Shown here piece by piece: positions 44,724 through 54,076 of a stretch of 64,000 nt of DNA. The DNA is from Martinezella miluonensis (lineage in GTDB: Bacteria; Pseudomonadota; Alphaproteobacteria; Rhizobiales; Rhizobiaceae). The position numbers were made by a program, and so were the translations under genes. The notes beneath the pieces were generated by a model. That model saw only the letters and a list, made by a program, of their open reading frames with translations, was not told the DNA's origin and made no database searches. Numbering within the stretch: the first letter of the stretch is position 1; every line of letters starts with the position of its first letter. The stretch covers positions 278,747 to 342,746 of the forward strand of contig NZ_FMAH01000002.1 of assembly GCF_900094545.1 (NCBI RefSeq), written 5' to 3'.

Positions 44724-45902
44724 CTACTTCTCTGCCGCAGCGAGCTGCTGCCCAACGATCGCCAGCCAATAGTTGACGCCATGGATGATGGCATCGTCGT
44801 TGAAATCATAGGCCGGGTTATGCAGATCGGCGCTGTCGCCATTGCCGAGCCAGATGAAGGCGCCGGGACGCTTTTCCAGCATATAGGAGAAATCTTCCGA
44901 GCCCATGGTCGGCGGGTAATTGTCATCGACGCGGGCGTCGCCCGCGACGTGGCGGGCGGCTGCCACCGCGACCTTCGTCTTCTCCGCATCGTTCACGGTG
45001 ACCGGATAGCCGGGACGCCAATCGATTTCGGCCTCGGCCGAAAACACCTTGGCGGTCATGGTGACCACATCGCGGAAGCGGGTTTCCACCGCCTTGCGCG
45101 TCTTCGGTTGCATGGTGCGGATCGTGCCGCCAATCTGGACGGCGGCCGGGATGACGTTCAGCGCCTTGTCGTTGCCGCCGCTGACATAGGTGATCGAGAC
45201 GACGACCGGGTCGAAGGGATCGGTGAAACGCGAGGCGATCGACTGCAGCGCAGTGATCATGTGAGCCATGACGACGACGGGATCGTGGCTCAGATGCGGC
45301 GACGCGGCATGGCCGCCCTTGCCGTTGATCGTAACGACAAACCGATCGCCACCGGCCATGATCGGGCCGCTCCGAATCGCAAAGGAGCCGACGGCAAGGC
45401 CCGGCTCGTTATGCATGCCGTAGACTTCTTCGATGCCGAAACGTTCGAGCACACCTTCCTCGATCATCACCCGGCCGCCGCCGCCACCCTCTTCGGCCGG
45501 CTGAAAGATCAACACCACCTTGCCGGCAAAGTCACGATTGGCGGCCAGATGCTTGGCGGTCGCAAGCAGCATGGCGGTGTGGCCGTCATGTCCGCAGGCA
45601 TGCATCATATTCGGCACCTTGGAGGCGTGCGGCAGATTGGTCTGCTCCGACATCGGCAACGCGTCCATGTCGCAACGGAGCGCGATGGTCTTGCCTTTGC
45701 CGAGCTTGCCATTGATGACGGCGACGACGCCGGATTTGGCAAGGCCGGTGACCACTTCATCACAACCGAAGGCCTTCAGCTTCTCGATGACGAGAGCCGA
45801 GGTCTTCGGCAGATCGAAAAGAAGCTCGGGGTGCTGATGAATGGTCCGGCGCCAGCCCTTGGCTTCTTCGGCAAGGGCTGCAAGAGTGGGATCGAAGGTC
45901 AT
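44724..45902 (-). CDS. M20-family amidohydrolase (hippurate hydrolase/N-acyl amino acid type)
   Basis: 392 residues, cytoplasmic. Metal and catalytic motifs: MMHACGHDGHTAMLL near residue 97, QPAEEGGGGG near 133, GMHNEP, the lid motif NGKGGHAASP near 195, and MGSEDFSYMLEKRPGAF near 344. The M20D group removes N-acyl groups from amino acids or peptides. It is downstream of the GntR gene with only a broken transporter gene between, and the divergent Dpp-type operon brings in peptides, so it likely deacylates imported compounds. Confidence 0.9.
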   Translation of the reverse strand: MTFDPTLAALAEEAKGWRRTIHQHPELLFDLPKTSALVIEKLKAFGCDEVVTGLAKSGVVAVINGKLGKGKTIALRCDMDALPMSEQTNLPHASKVPNMMHACGHDGHTAMLLATAKHLAANRDFAGKVVLIFQPAEEGGGGGRVMIEEGVLERFGIEEVYGMHNEPGLAVGSFAIRSGPIMAGGDRFVVTINGKGGHAASPHLSHDPVVVMAHMITALQSIASRFTDPFDPVVVSITYVSGGNDKALNVIPAAVQIGGTIRTMQPKTRKAVETRFRDVVTMTAKVFSAEAEIDWRPGYPVTVNDAEKTKVAVAAARHVAGDARVDDNYPPTMGSEDFSYMLEKRPGAFIWLGNGDSADLHNPAYDFNDDAIIHGVNYWLAIVGQQLAAAEK

Positions 45903-45914
45903 GAGGAACTACTC

Positions 45915-46110
45915 TTAGAGTGTCTGACGGAACGGCGAACGATCCGGATTCGGATCGAGCATGGCTTCAAGAAGCATACGCGTATAATCACTTTGCGGCC
46001 GCTCGAAAATATCAACGGCCGGTCCTGCCTCTACCAATTTGCCGCGATAGGTAACCGCAACATCATCGCAGATATGGCAGATGACGCCAAGATCGTCGCT
46101 GATGGGACGC
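45915..46110 (-). pseudogene. C-terminal remnant of an oligopeptide ABC transporter ATPase (DppD/OppD type)
   Basis: Translation on the minus strand gives ISDDLGVICHICDDVAVTYRG, then KLVEAGPAVDIFERPQSDYTRMLLEA and a natural stop, the tail of an OppD-type ATPase starting at the switch (normally ISHDLGVV). Walker A, signature and Walker B are missing, and the switch His is replaced by Asp. The sequence upstream in frame is unrelated. It differs from both halves of the intact fused ATPase at 48945, so it is from another transporter that was lost between the GntR and M20 genes. Confidence 0.75.
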
Positions 46111-46200
46111 ATCGAGCGCTGCATCGCCTTTGAAGGCAGCAGTGAGTTTTCGGCTGAGAGCCCAGGCAGACGGCCGCTGCCTCTGGAAGACGTCAGGTTC

Positions 46201-46899
46201 CTACGCCAGGCCTTCCGCCAGCGCATAGGTGGCGAGCACGTCCTTGATGCTGTTTTCCGTGGGGAGCAAGGCGCGCGCGGTAATGGAATCGAGATGATGC
46301 GCCATGAGCGCTGCCGCTTCCTCGGTCTTGCCAGCAATCAGCTTGTCCAGCAGATCCCGATGCTCCGACACGGCACATTCCGAGGAATGGGGCCTGCCAT
46401 AAAGGGCAAGGATCAGCGAACTTCTGGCGACCAGCTCGTTCACATAGCGGATGAGGCTGGCATTGTTGGTCATCTGCGCAAGAAGCGTATGGAATTCGCC
46501 GGCCAGGCGGATCGAGGCGGCATGCTCGGCTCTGGCGGCTTCCTCACCGGCAATGTGGGCGGAGAGCGTGTCGATTTGCTCTCGCGTCAGGTTTCCCGAA
46601 AGCGTTTCCACGACAAGGCGTTCCAATGCCATCCGCGTGAGAAAGAGGTCCCGGCCTTCCTCCAGGCTCGGACGCGCAACCGCAGCCCCCTTGTTGGGGC
46701 GCAATTCCACCAAGCCTTCCTGGCTCAAGCGAACCAGCGCTTCTCGAACCAGGGTGCGGCTGACACCCAGCCGCTCGCCGATCGAATCTTCAGGCAACTT
46801 TGCCCCAGGCGGAAGAGCCTGGTCGATAATAGCCCGCTTCAGGGCGCGGTGAACGGCCTGAGAGCGGCCACCGCCTGCATCGCTCACTTTCTTCGCCAT
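46201..46899 (-). CDS. GntR-family (FCD) transcriptional regulator
   Basis: 232 residues from ATG 46899, with GGGAG seven bases upstream. The 41 codons of a longer frame lie across the operator region. Winged helix (SQAVHRALKRAIIDQALPPGAKLPEDSIGERLGVSRTLVREALVRLSQEGLVEL, read as separate blocks) and an FCD effector domain with the metal-type His pair (GEFHTLLAQMTNN; SEHRDLLDKLIAG). It is divergent from the Dpp-type operon, with a palindrome between them, so it probably represses that operon and itself. Confidence 0.9.
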   Translation of the reverse strand: MAKKVSDAGGGRSQAVHRALKRAIIDQALPPGAKLPEDSIGERLGVSRTLVREALVRLSQEGLVELRPNKGAAVARPSLEEGRDLFLTRMALERLVVETLSGNLTREQIDTLSAHIAGEEAARAEHAASIRLAGEFHTLLAQMTNNASLIRYVNELVARSSLILALYGRPHSSECAVSEHRDLLDKLIAGKTEEAAALMAHHLDSITARALLPTENSIKDVLATYALAEGLA

Positions 46900-46940
46900 T
46901 CCAGACTCCCAATGTTCAACCGATTTAACACATCGAATTG

Positions 46941-46957
46941 CATACGAAGATCGTATG
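46941..46957. promoter_or_regulatory. Candidate GntR operator palindrome
   Basis: CATACGA-AGA-TCGTATG, a perfect 7-bp inverted repeat with a 3-base spacer, 42 bp upstream of the gntR start. A related half-site AAGATCGCATAC (47084-47095; compare AAGATCGTATGT at 46947-46958) lies just before the dppB-like gene. Confidence 0.65.
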
Positions 46958-47083
46958 TGTCCAGCCATTTGTTGCCTGACGGCACTGACGCACCCGCCAA
47001 TGCCGAGGATATGCGCGATCACTATTTACGTCATATCAGCAAAAGATGCTTTACGGAACCAAAAATGCATGCATTTATGATAT

Positions 47084-47098
47084 AAGATCGCATACAAT
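47084..47098 (+). promoter_or_regulatory. GntR half-site overlapping a -10-like element
   Basis: AAGATCGCATAC (47084-47095) shares 10 of 12 positions with part of the 46941 palindrome, and overlaps TACAAT (47093-47098), a possible -10 for the Dpp-type operon that starts at 47128. Binding here would block transcription. Confidence 0.45.
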
Positions 47099-47127
47099 AA
47101 TAGAATTCAAAAATTGGGAACAATCAC

Positions 47128-48069
47128 ATGCTCGCCTTCGTCGTCAAACGAATGCTCGGTCTTGTGCCAGTGATCCTGGTCGTCTCGATCGTAGTCTTCC
47201 TGCTGCTGCGGCTAAGCCCCGGCGACCCCGCAGTCGTGATCGCCGGCGACAATGCGGACGCTGCAACGATCGAGCGGATCCGCGCGACCCTCGGGCTCGA
47301 TCAGCCGTTGATAAGCCAGTTCATCATATGGGGCCGCTCGCTCCTGCATGGCGATCTGGGCGTCTCGGTTTTCTCGAACATTCCCGTTACGCAGCTCATT
47401 CTTCAGCGCCTTGAACCGACGGCCTCCCTTGCTCTGACGACACTCGTTTTCTCGATCGTGATAGCGGTTCCCCTCGGCACGATTGCCGGCGCCACCGCCG
47501 GAAGCTGGCTGGATCGGACGCTGATGCTCGTGTCTGTTCTCGGCTTCTCCATCCCCGTCTTCGTGCTGGGCTATTGCCTGATCTATGTCTTCTCGCTGCA
47601 CCTGCATCTTCTGCCGGTTCAGGGCTTCTCCAGCATTCGCGACGGCATCGTCCCCTTCCTGTCGAGCATCGCGCTGCCGACGATGACATTGGGGCTTGCC
47701 TATCTCGTGCTGATCGCGCGCATCACCCGGGCAAGCGTTCTGGAAATGATGGGCGAGGACTTTATCCGCACCGCCCGGGCCAAGGGCGTCAAGGAGCGCA
47801 TCGTCGTGACGAGGCATGCCCTGCGCAATTCCGCGATCCCGATCCTGACCGTCATCGGCATCGGCATTGCGCTGCTGATCAGCGGCGTCGTGGTGATCGA
47901 AACGGTGTTCAACATTCCCGGCGTCGGACGCCTCGTGGTCGATGCGATCCTGAAACGGGATTATCCGGTGATCCAGGGCGTCATCCTCATGTTTTCCGGA
48001 GTCTATGTCCTGATCAATCTGATCATCGACATCGCCTATGCGTTCCTCGATCCAAGGGTGCGGTACTGA
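47128..48069 (+). CDS. DppB/OppB-like ABC transporter permease
   Basis: 313 residues. N-terminal helix LGLVPVILVVSIVVFLLLRLSPGDPAVV is the DppB/OppB signature, and the cytoplasmic loop FIRTARAKGVKERIVVTRHALRNSAIP is the EAA region of the family. First structural gene of the operon 47128-55786, divergent from the GntR gene. The stop overlaps the next start (TGATG). Substrate class: di/oligopeptides or other small amides, nickel or glutathione being less likely. Confidence 0.92.
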   Translation: MLAFVVKRMLGLVPVILVVSIVVFLLLRLSPGDPAVVIAGDNADAATIERIRATLGLDQPLISQFIIWGRSLLHGDLGVSVFSNIPVTQLILQRLEPTASLALTTLVFSIVIAVPLGTIAGATAGSWLDRTLMLVSVLGFSIPVFVLGYCLIYVFSLHLHLLPVQGFSSIRDGIVPFLSSIALPTMTLGLAYLVLIARITRASVLEMMGEDFIRTARAKGVKERIVVTRHALRNSAIPILTVIGIGIALLISGVVVIETVFNIPGVGRLVVDAILKRDYPVIQGVILMFSGVYVLINLIIDIAYAFLDPRVRY

Positions 48070-48941
48070 TGAACTCTCCTGCTTCTCTCCCCGCGGCGCG
48101 GGCTATGACAAAGCACTCGCTACCGCCGTTCTTGCTTCATCCGTCCGTTCTCGTCGGCGGGTTGCTCATCGCGACGATCGTTCTGGTGGCGATCGTCGCC
48201 CCTTATCTCGGCACGGTCGATCCGGGCCGCATCGCCCCTAGCATGCGCCTGAAGCCGCCATCGGAACTTGCCTGGTTCGGCACCGACCTGTTCGGTCGCG
48301 ACGTCTATAGCCGCGCCATCTACGGCGCGCGCAGCTCGATGCTCATCGGGCTCTGCGTCGCAACGGCAGCGCTGGTCATCGGCGTTACGATCGGTCTGGT
48401 GGGAGGCTATTTCCGTTGGGTCGATGTCGTGGTCATGCGCATCATGGACGGCCTCATGGCAATCCCGACATTCCTGTTGGCGATTGCGCTCGTCTCGCTC
48501 ACCCGTGCCAGCATCGCAACCGTTGTCGTCGCGCTTACCGTTCCCGAAATCCCCCGCGTCGTGCGGCTTGTGCGCAGCGTCGTGCTGACGGTGCGTGAGG
48601 AGCCCTATGTCGAAGCGGCGATCTCCGTCGGAACATCGATACCGGCAATCCTTTTCCGCCACCTGCTTCCCAGCACCTACGCCCCCTTGATGGTGCTTGG
48701 CACCTATATCTGCGCCTCCGCCATTCTGATCGAAGCTGGTCTCAGCTTCCTTGGAACGGGCCTGCCGCCGGAAATTCCCAGCTGGGGCAACATGATTTCG
48801 GAGGGGCGCACCTTCTTCCAGGTCGCACCGCGTCTGGTCTTTCTGCCGAGCCTTTTCCTGGCTCTCACGGTGCTTGGGATCAATCTGCTCGGGGATGGAT
48901 TGCGCGATGCGCTCGACCCTCGAATTGCAAAGAGGATGTGA
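48069..48941 (+). CDS. DppC/OppC-like ABC transporter permease
   Basis: 290 residues from ATG 48069; the longer open frame upstream is out of frame with dppB. Typical DppC marks: FGTDLFGRDVYSRAIYGARSSMLIG near residue 75, the EAA loop YVEAAISVGTSIPAILFRHLLPS, and LIEAGLSFLGTGLPPEIPSWGNMI. Pairs with the DppB-like permease. Confidence 0.92.
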   Translation: MNSPASLPAARAMTKHSLPPFLLHPSVLVGGLLIATIVLVAIVAPYLGTVDPGRIAPSMRLKPPSELAWFGTDLFGRDVYSRAIYGARSSMLIGLCVATAALVIGVTIGLVGGYFRWVDVVVMRIMDGLMAIPTFLLAIALVSLTRASIATVVVALTVPEIPRVVRLVRSVVLTVREEPYVEAAISVGTSIPAILFRHLLPSTYAPLMVLGTYICASAILIEAGLSFLGTGLPPEIPSWGNMISEGRTFFQVAPRLVFLPSLFLALTVLGINLLGDGLRDALDPRIAKRM

Positions 48942-48944
48942 GGG

Positions 48945-50549
48945 ATGCTGATGAAAACGGCGACGCCTGTCATTGAGGTCCAGGACCTTGCCATTCCTCT
49001 TCCGGGCGGAGGCGATCGCGGTTTTGCGGTCGATCACATCTCTCTTTCCGTCGCGCCAGGTGAAATCGTGTGCGTGGTGGGCGAATCCGGCTCCGGCAAA
49101 TCGGTCACCGCCCAGTCCATCATGGGCCTGCTGCCTAAGGTGTTCCCGAAGCCTGCCGGCCGCATTCTGTTCGAGGGCAAGAACATTACCGAGGCAACTC
49201 CTGCGGAGATGCGGGATCTGCGCGGCCGCGGCATCGGCATGATCTTCCAGGAGACGATGACCGCATTGAACCCTGTGCAGGCGGTCGGCAAGCAGATCGA
49301 CGAGGTCTTGCGGACCCATCTGTCACTGTCGCGCAAGGAGCGCTTCGACAAGGTTATCGCCGCCATGGCCGAAGTTCGCCTGCCCGATCCGGAAACGCTC
49401 TATCACGCCTTTCCGCACCAGCTCTCCGGCGGCCAGCGCCAGCGTGTTCTCATCGCGGCGGCGCTGATCCTCCAGCCCAAACTGCTGATTGCCGACGAGC
49501 CGACGACGGCGCTCGATGTGACCACCCAAGCGCAAATCCTGTCACAAGTTCGCGAGTTGCAACGCGAACGCGGCATGGGCGTGCTGTTCATCACCCATGA
49601 CATTGGCGTCGTGCGCGAGATTGCCGACCGTGTGGTGGTCATGAAAGCCGGCAAAATGATCGAGCAAGGTACAGCCGATCAGGTGCTCAATGCGCCGGCC
49701 TCGGACTATACGCGCATGCTGATCGCCTCAGTTCCGACGCTTGAGCCGAAGCGAAGCGGCCATGTCGTCACCGGCACCGTCGCGCTTGAGATGACGGCCG
49801 TGACAAAGACCTACCACAGCGGCGGCCTGTTCCGCGACCACCGCACTGTCCAAGCCCTGCGGGAAGCCTCGCTTTCCGTAAGGCACGGAGAGACGCTCGG
49901 CATTATCGGCGAATCCGGCTCCGGCAAGTCTACGCTTGCGCGCTGCGTCATGCAGCTGATCGAGCCGTCATCCGGCAGCATTGAATTGCCCGATGCCACG
50001 GACGGCCGCACCTTGCGGCAGCGCATGCAGATGGTGTTCCAAGATCCGTACAGATCGCTCAATCCGCGGCGAACGGTGGGACAATCGATCATCGAAGGCC
50101 CGATGAATTTCGGCCAAAGCAAAAGCGAAGCCCTGGAACGGGCACGCGAACTGATGCAGCTCGTCGGGCTGGAGCCCCATGCCGTCGACCGCTTTCCGCA
50201 TCAATTTTCCGGTGGCCAGCGGCAGCGCATCTCGATCGCACGGGCGCTGGCGATGGAACCCGACATCCTGGTGGCGGACGAGGCTGTGTCTGCCCTCGAC
50301 GTCTCGGTCCAGGCGCAGGTCCTGCGCCTGATCGACGACATACAGAAACGCTTCGATCTGGCCATTCTTTTCATCACGCACGATCTGCGCGTGGCAGCTG
50401 AGATCTGCGATCGGCTGATCGTCATGCACCGCGGGGAAATCGTCGAGCAGGGAGCTGTGTCGACCGTCTTTACCGCGCCTGCCCACCGATACACGCGCGA
50501 ACTGCTCGCCTCGATACCCGGCAGGGCGGAACAAAAGGTTCCGGCTTGA
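48945..50549 (+). CDS. Fused DppD-DppF-type ABC ATPase (two nucleotide-binding domains)
   Basis: 534 residues with two complete ATPase domains. Domain 1: Walker [13 protein letters not shown] near residue 45, signature [15 protein letters not shown], Walker [13 protein letters not shown], switch His FITHDIGVV. Domain 2 from ~280: Walker [14 protein letters not shown], signature [15 protein letters not shown], Walker [23 protein letters not shown] fusion of this kind is common for dipeptide/glutathione-type importers (GsiA-like). It energises the DppBC-like permeases. Start ATG 48945; a second ATG two codons in is possible. Confidence 0.92.
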   Translation: MLMKTATPVIEVQDLAIPLPGGGDRGFAVDHISLSVAPGEIVCVVGESGSGKSVTAQSIMGLLPKVFPKPAGRILFEGKNITEATPAEMRDLRGRGIGMIFQETMTALNPVQAVGKQIDEVLRTHLSLSRKERFDKVIAAMAEVRLPDPETLYHAFPHQLSGGQRQRVLIAAALILQPKLLIADEPTTALDVTTQAQILSQVRELQRERGMGVLFITHDIGVVREIADRVVVMKAGKMIEQGTADQVLNAPASDYTRMLIASVPTLEPKRSGHVVTGTVALEMTAVTKTYHSGGLFRDHRTVQALREASLSVRHGETLGIIGESGSGKSTLARCVMQLIEPSSGSIELPDATDGRTLRQRMQMVFQDPYRSLNPRRTVGQSIIEGPMNFGQSKSEALERARELMQLVGLEPHAVDRFPHQFSGGQRQRISIARALAMEPDILVADEAVSALDVSVQAQVLRLIDDIQKRFDLAILFITHDLRVAAEICDRLIVMHRGEIVEQGAVSTVFTAPAHRYTRELLASIPGRAEQKVPA

Positions 50550-50580
50550 GAAAAGCTCTCGAATAGAAAGGGGAATGACC

Positions 50581-52170
50581 ATGTTTAATCCGATGAAAGC
50601 CACCCGCCAGGCCCTGCTCGCTTCGGCCGTCCTCCTATCGTGCCTCGGGACGGCCTGGGCGGAAAACACCCTCAAGATCGTGCCAAGCGCCGACCTTCAG
50701 GTGCTCGACCCGATGGGCTCGACCGCCGACATCGTGAAGATGCACGGCTTCATGATCTACGACACGCTCTACGCGCTCGATGAGCATTTCAAGCCGCAGC
50801 CGGAAATGGTCCAGGACCTGCAGCTTTCGGCAGACAAGAAGACCTATCGTTTCACCCTGCGCGACGGGCTGAAATGGCATGATGGCCAGCCGGTCAAGGC
50901 CGAGGATTGCGTGGCCTCATTGAAGCGCTGGCAAGCTCGCGACGCGGCCGGGCAGCTGATGGCCCGCGAGATCAAAGAAATGCGGGTCGTCGACGACAAG
51001 ACCTTCGAGCTCGAATTCAAGGAACCCTACGGCATCGTGCTGGAATCCCTCAGCAAGGTGGCGTCGAACGTCCCATTCATGATGCCGAAGCGGATCGCAG
51101 AGACCGATCCCTACAAGGAAATCACCGATCAAACCGGCTCCGGCCCTTACAAATTCGCCAAGGACAAATGGGTCCCCGGCAGCAAAGTGGTCTATGAGAT
51201 GTTCGCCGACTATGTTCCGCGCAAGGAACCGGCAAGTGGCCTGGCCGGCGGCAAGGTGGCGCAGTTCGACAGCGTCGAATGGGATATCATCAAGGACCAG
51301 CAGACGGCGTTATCGGCGCTGATGAGCGGCGAGATCGACTTCTGGCAGAATCCCTCGCTCGACCTTCTTCCGGTTATCGAAGCCGCAGGCAATCTGCAAA
51401 CCAAGGTCATCAACCAGACCGGCACGCAGGGCACGCTCTTCTTCAATCACACACAGCCACCCTTCGACAATCCAAAGGCCCGCCAGGCCATGTTCTACCT
51501 GACCAACCAGCAGGCCTATCTGCAGGCGGTCAACGGCAATCCCGACTATTTCAAAACCTGCGCCTCTTTCTTCATCTGCGGCAGCCCGATGGAGACGGAA
51601 GCCGGGCTGGACGCACTGAAGGCACCCAATCCGGAAAAGGCCAAGGCGCTGTTCAAGGAGGCCGGCTGGGACTTTTCCAAGCCGATCGTCATTCTCGACC
51701 CGACCGATGAAAGCATCGTTCATCCCGAAACCGTCGTCACCGTGCAGGCGATGCGGGATATCGGATTGACTGTCGATGTGCAGGCCATGGACTGGGCAAC
51801 CGTCCTGAAGCGTCGCAATTCCAAGGAGCCGGCCGACAAGGGCGGCTGGAACCTGCTTCATTCTTATGTCGGCGGACAGGTGGTCGCCAATCCGGTCTGG
51901 AGCATCACCTTCTCGGCAGCCTGCGAGAAGGGCATCTTCGGCTGGCCATGCGACAAGACACTTGAGGATCTGCGCCTTAGATGGGCGCTCGCCGATGGCG
52001 TCGAGGCGCAGAAGACCGTCGCGGCTGAATATTCCAAGCGCGCTTTCGAGATCGGTCATCATATCCCGCTCGGCCAATGGAACACCTTTGTCGCGTTCTC
52101 GAACAAGCTTTCCGGCGTGCTCACGACGCAGGACGTGCCGGTGTTCTGGAACATTAAGAAGAGCAATTGA
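50581..52170 (+). CDS. DppA/OppA-like ABC substrate-binding protein
   Basis: 529 residues from ATG 50581 with AAAGGGG seven bases upstream; ATG 50575 is too close to that site. Signal peptide ASAVLLSCLGTAWA (cleavage near residue 25). SBP family 5 marks: VLDPMGSTADIVKMHGFMIYDTL, YRFTLRDGLKWHDGQPVKAEDCVASLKRW, TGSGPYKF, ARQAMFYLTNQQAYLQAV. It delivers the ligand to the DppBC-like channel. No clear stem-loop follows, unlike the three PotD-type genes in this window. Confidence 0.9.
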   Translation: MFNPMKATRQALLASAVLLSCLGTAWAENTLKIVPSADLQVLDPMGSTADIVKMHGFMIYDTLYALDEHFKPQPEMVQDLQLSADKKTYRFTLRDGLKWHDGQPVKAEDCVASLKRWQARDAAGQLMAREIKEMRVVDDKTFELEFKEPYGIVLESLSKVASNVPFMMPKRIAETDPYKEITDQTGSGPYKFAKDKWVPGSKVVYEMFADYVPRKEPASGLAGGKVAQFDSVEWDIIKDQQTALSALMSGEIDFWQNPSLDLLPVIEAAGNLQTKVINQTGTQGTLFFNHTQPPFDNPKARQAMFYLTNQQAYLQAVNGNPDYFKTCASFFICGSPMETEAGLDALKAPNPEKAKALFKEAGWDFSKPIVILDPTDESIVHPETVVTVQAMRDIGLTVDVQAMDWATVLKRRNSKEPADKGGWNLLHSYVGGQVVANPVWSITFSAACEKGIFGWPCDKTLEDLRLRWALADGVEAQKTVAAEYSKRAFEIGHHIPLGQWNTFVAFSNKLSGVLTTQDVPVFWNIKKSN

Positions 52171-52239
52171 CGCGATCTCGATGAAGGATACCCCGACACG
52201 CCCTTTCAACCGATTTCCCTAGAATAGTGAGCCGATAAC

Positions 52240-53394
52240 ATGTCGACCGATTACGATCGTTTACCTTTCCAACCTCAAGAATATCTGGCGCGCAGGGATT
52301 CCTTGAGAAAACTCATGGCCGAGCGCGGCATCGATGCCTGCGTGCTCAATTCGGCTGAGAACATGTACTATCTGACCGGGTTCGGATCGCTCGCCTACGG
52401 CGCGACATCCCTGATCGTTCGAGCAGATGGCAAGGCAATCTGGGTGATGCGCCTGACCGAACTCAGCAACATCCGGGCGCTCAAGGGCAAGATCTGGGCG
52501 GACGAAGGCGTCGGTGTCCGGGACGGACAGGACTATACGGCCGTTCTCGAACGGACGCTCGCCGATTTCGTACCCGCCAAGGCCACGATCGCCGTCGAAT
52601 ATGCGACGGTGCAGACTGCCTTGCGGGGCTTCGTTCGTGCGAAGGACGATGCTGTTCTCAACGCATCCGGGCTTGTCGAGCAGCTGCGTCGCATCAAGAG
52701 CCCGGCGGAAATCGACCTTCTGCGCAAAGCGGGGCAGATCGCGGCTCAGTCTTGCCGCGATGGCTTCGAGGCATTGCACGAGGGCATGACCGACACCGAG
52801 CTTGCCGCTGTCGTCACTAACAGTATGCTCGCCAACGGCAGCCACCGGCCGGTCAAGATGGCGAACGTTTGCGCCGGGCCTCGCACCGCACGCGCCCACG
52901 TCACCTGGTGCGGTGCTCCGATCTCGCGCGGCGAGCTGGTCAATATCGAACCAGCCGCATCGATCCACGACTATCACACGCCGATCTTCCGGTTCTATTC
53001 GATCGGCGAGCCGGTGGACCGGGTGCGGCGTATGTTCGAGGTGTGCAAGGAAGCGCTCGACGAGGGCTTTGCGCGCGTTCGTCCCGGCATGACCTCGCAT
53101 GAAGCCGCACGCATATTCGAAGGCGTGATCGAAAGCCGCGGCTTTGCCGAATGGATGGTCACACGGCCTGCCTACAGCATCGGCGCCTCCTTCCCGCCCG
53201 GCTGGGGCGAGGACGATGTGATGGCGATCCGCCGCCATCACGATGTCGTTCTCGAAGAGGGCATGTGCTTCCACGTGACCCCCTGCCTTTACGAGGATGG
53301 GATCGGCTGCGTCGGCGCCAGCATGCCGGCGGTATTGACCGCCGGCGGATTTGAATCCCTGAGCGGCGACGAAGCGATTTTTGGTGTCAAATGA
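52240..53394 (+). CDS. M24-family, creatinase-like protein lacking the usual metal ligands
   Basis: 384 residues. N-terminal creatinase/prolidase domain (YLARRDSLRKLMAERGIDACVLNSAENMYYLTGFGS in blocks) and a C-terminal pita-bread fold from ~150 (LRRIKSPAEIDLLRKAGQIAA). True aminopeptidases of this fold hold metals with D-D-H-E-E; here the first Asp site reads VNIEPAASIHDYHTPIFRFY, so Asp is replaced in both positions. That pattern is like creatinase and ectoine hydrolase (no metal). It may open a C-N bond of an imported compound. It overlaps the next gene by four bases. Confidence 0.85.
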   Translation: MSTDYDRLPFQPQEYLARRDSLRKLMAERGIDACVLNSAENMYYLTGFGSLAYGATSLIVRADGKAIWVMRLTELSNIRALKGKIWADEGVGVRDGQDYTAVLERTLADFVPAKATIAVEYATVQTALRGFVRAKDDAVLNASGLVEQLRRIKSPAEIDLLRKAGQIAAQSCRDGFEALHEGMTDTELAAVVTNSMLANGSHRPVKMANVCAGPRTARAHVTWCGAPISRGELVNIEPAASIHDYHTPIFRFYSIGEPVDRVRRMFEVCKEALDEGFARVRPGMTSHEAARIFEGVIESRGFAEWMVTRPAYSIGASFPPGWGEDDVMAIRRHHDVVLEEGMCFHVTPCLYEDGIGCVGASMPAVLTAGGFESLSGDEAIFGVK

Positions 53395-54050
53395 ACGAGG
53401 GCACTATGGATATAGGCGAGCATAGCGACGCCTCGGGCAGCAGGACCGCTTTTGATTTCACGAAGCTTACTGCACGCGAGCGCTACAAGCTGATGATCGG
53501 CACGATCATTCCGCGCCCGATCGCGCTGGTGACCACGGTCGACGAACATGGCCGCTTCAATGCCGCCCCGTTCAGCTTCTTCAACTGCCTTTCGGCCGAT
53601 CCGCCCATCGTGGCGATCGGTGTCGAGAACAATCCCGACATCTCCTTCAAGGATACCGGCCACAATATCAGGATGACCGAGGTCTTCACGGTCAACATCG
53701 TTTCGCATGCCATCGCCGAAGCGATGCATATCTGCGGCACAAAATATCCGCGCGGGGTCGACGAAATGAAAGAGGCAGGCCTGACTGCCATGCCCGGCGA
53801 AAAGGTTGCCTCGCCCTGGATAAAGGAGGCTCCGGCCGCATTCGAATGCCGCCGGCATCTGACGCTGGAGCTTGGCAAATCGCGCCAGATCATCATGGGC
53901 GAGATCATCTTTGCCCATTATCACGCGGGCGCCGTCGATGAAGGCTTGCATGTCGATCCCGGCATTATCGATTCAATCGCGCGGCTCGGCGGCGACACCT
54001 GTTCCACGATCCGGGACAGATTCGAAATGCTGACCCCGAAGCTGGCGTGA
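53391..54050 (+). CDS. Flavin reductase-like (FMN-binding split barrel) protein
   Basis: 219 residues from the ATG overlapping the M24 stop; ATG 53406, with GAGGG upstream, is an alternative. The split-barrel flavin domain is recognised by YKLMIGTIIPRPIALVTTVDEHGRFNAAPFSFFN (read in blocks), PPIVAIGVENN, VFTVNIVSHAIAEAM and the later HLTLELGKSRQIIMGEI. Such proteins bind FMN and may reduce flavin for a monooxygenase or act as oxidoreductases. No monooxygenase is encoded here. Confidence 0.85.
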   Translation: MNEGTMDIGEHSDASGSRTAFDFTKLTARERYKLMIGTIIPRPIALVTTVDEHGRFNAAPFSFFNCLSADPPIVAIGVENNPDISFKDTGHNIRMTEVFTVNIVSHAIAEAMHICGTKYPRGVDEMKEAGLTAMPGEKVASPWIKEAPAAFECRRHLTLELGKSRQIIMGEIIFAHYHAGAVDEGLHVDPGIIDSIARLGGDTCSTIRDRFEMLTPKLA

Positions 54051-54076
54051 TGGGGGTTAAAGCAAGAGAGAACATT

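Noticed and set aside
44682..46133. 483-codon plus-strand frame opposite the M20 gene
   Set aside because: Antisense shadow; M20 catalytic motifs are on the minus strand.
48120..49319. 399-codon minus-strand frame opposite dppC/dppDF
   Set aside because: Antisense shadow crossing two well-supported genes.
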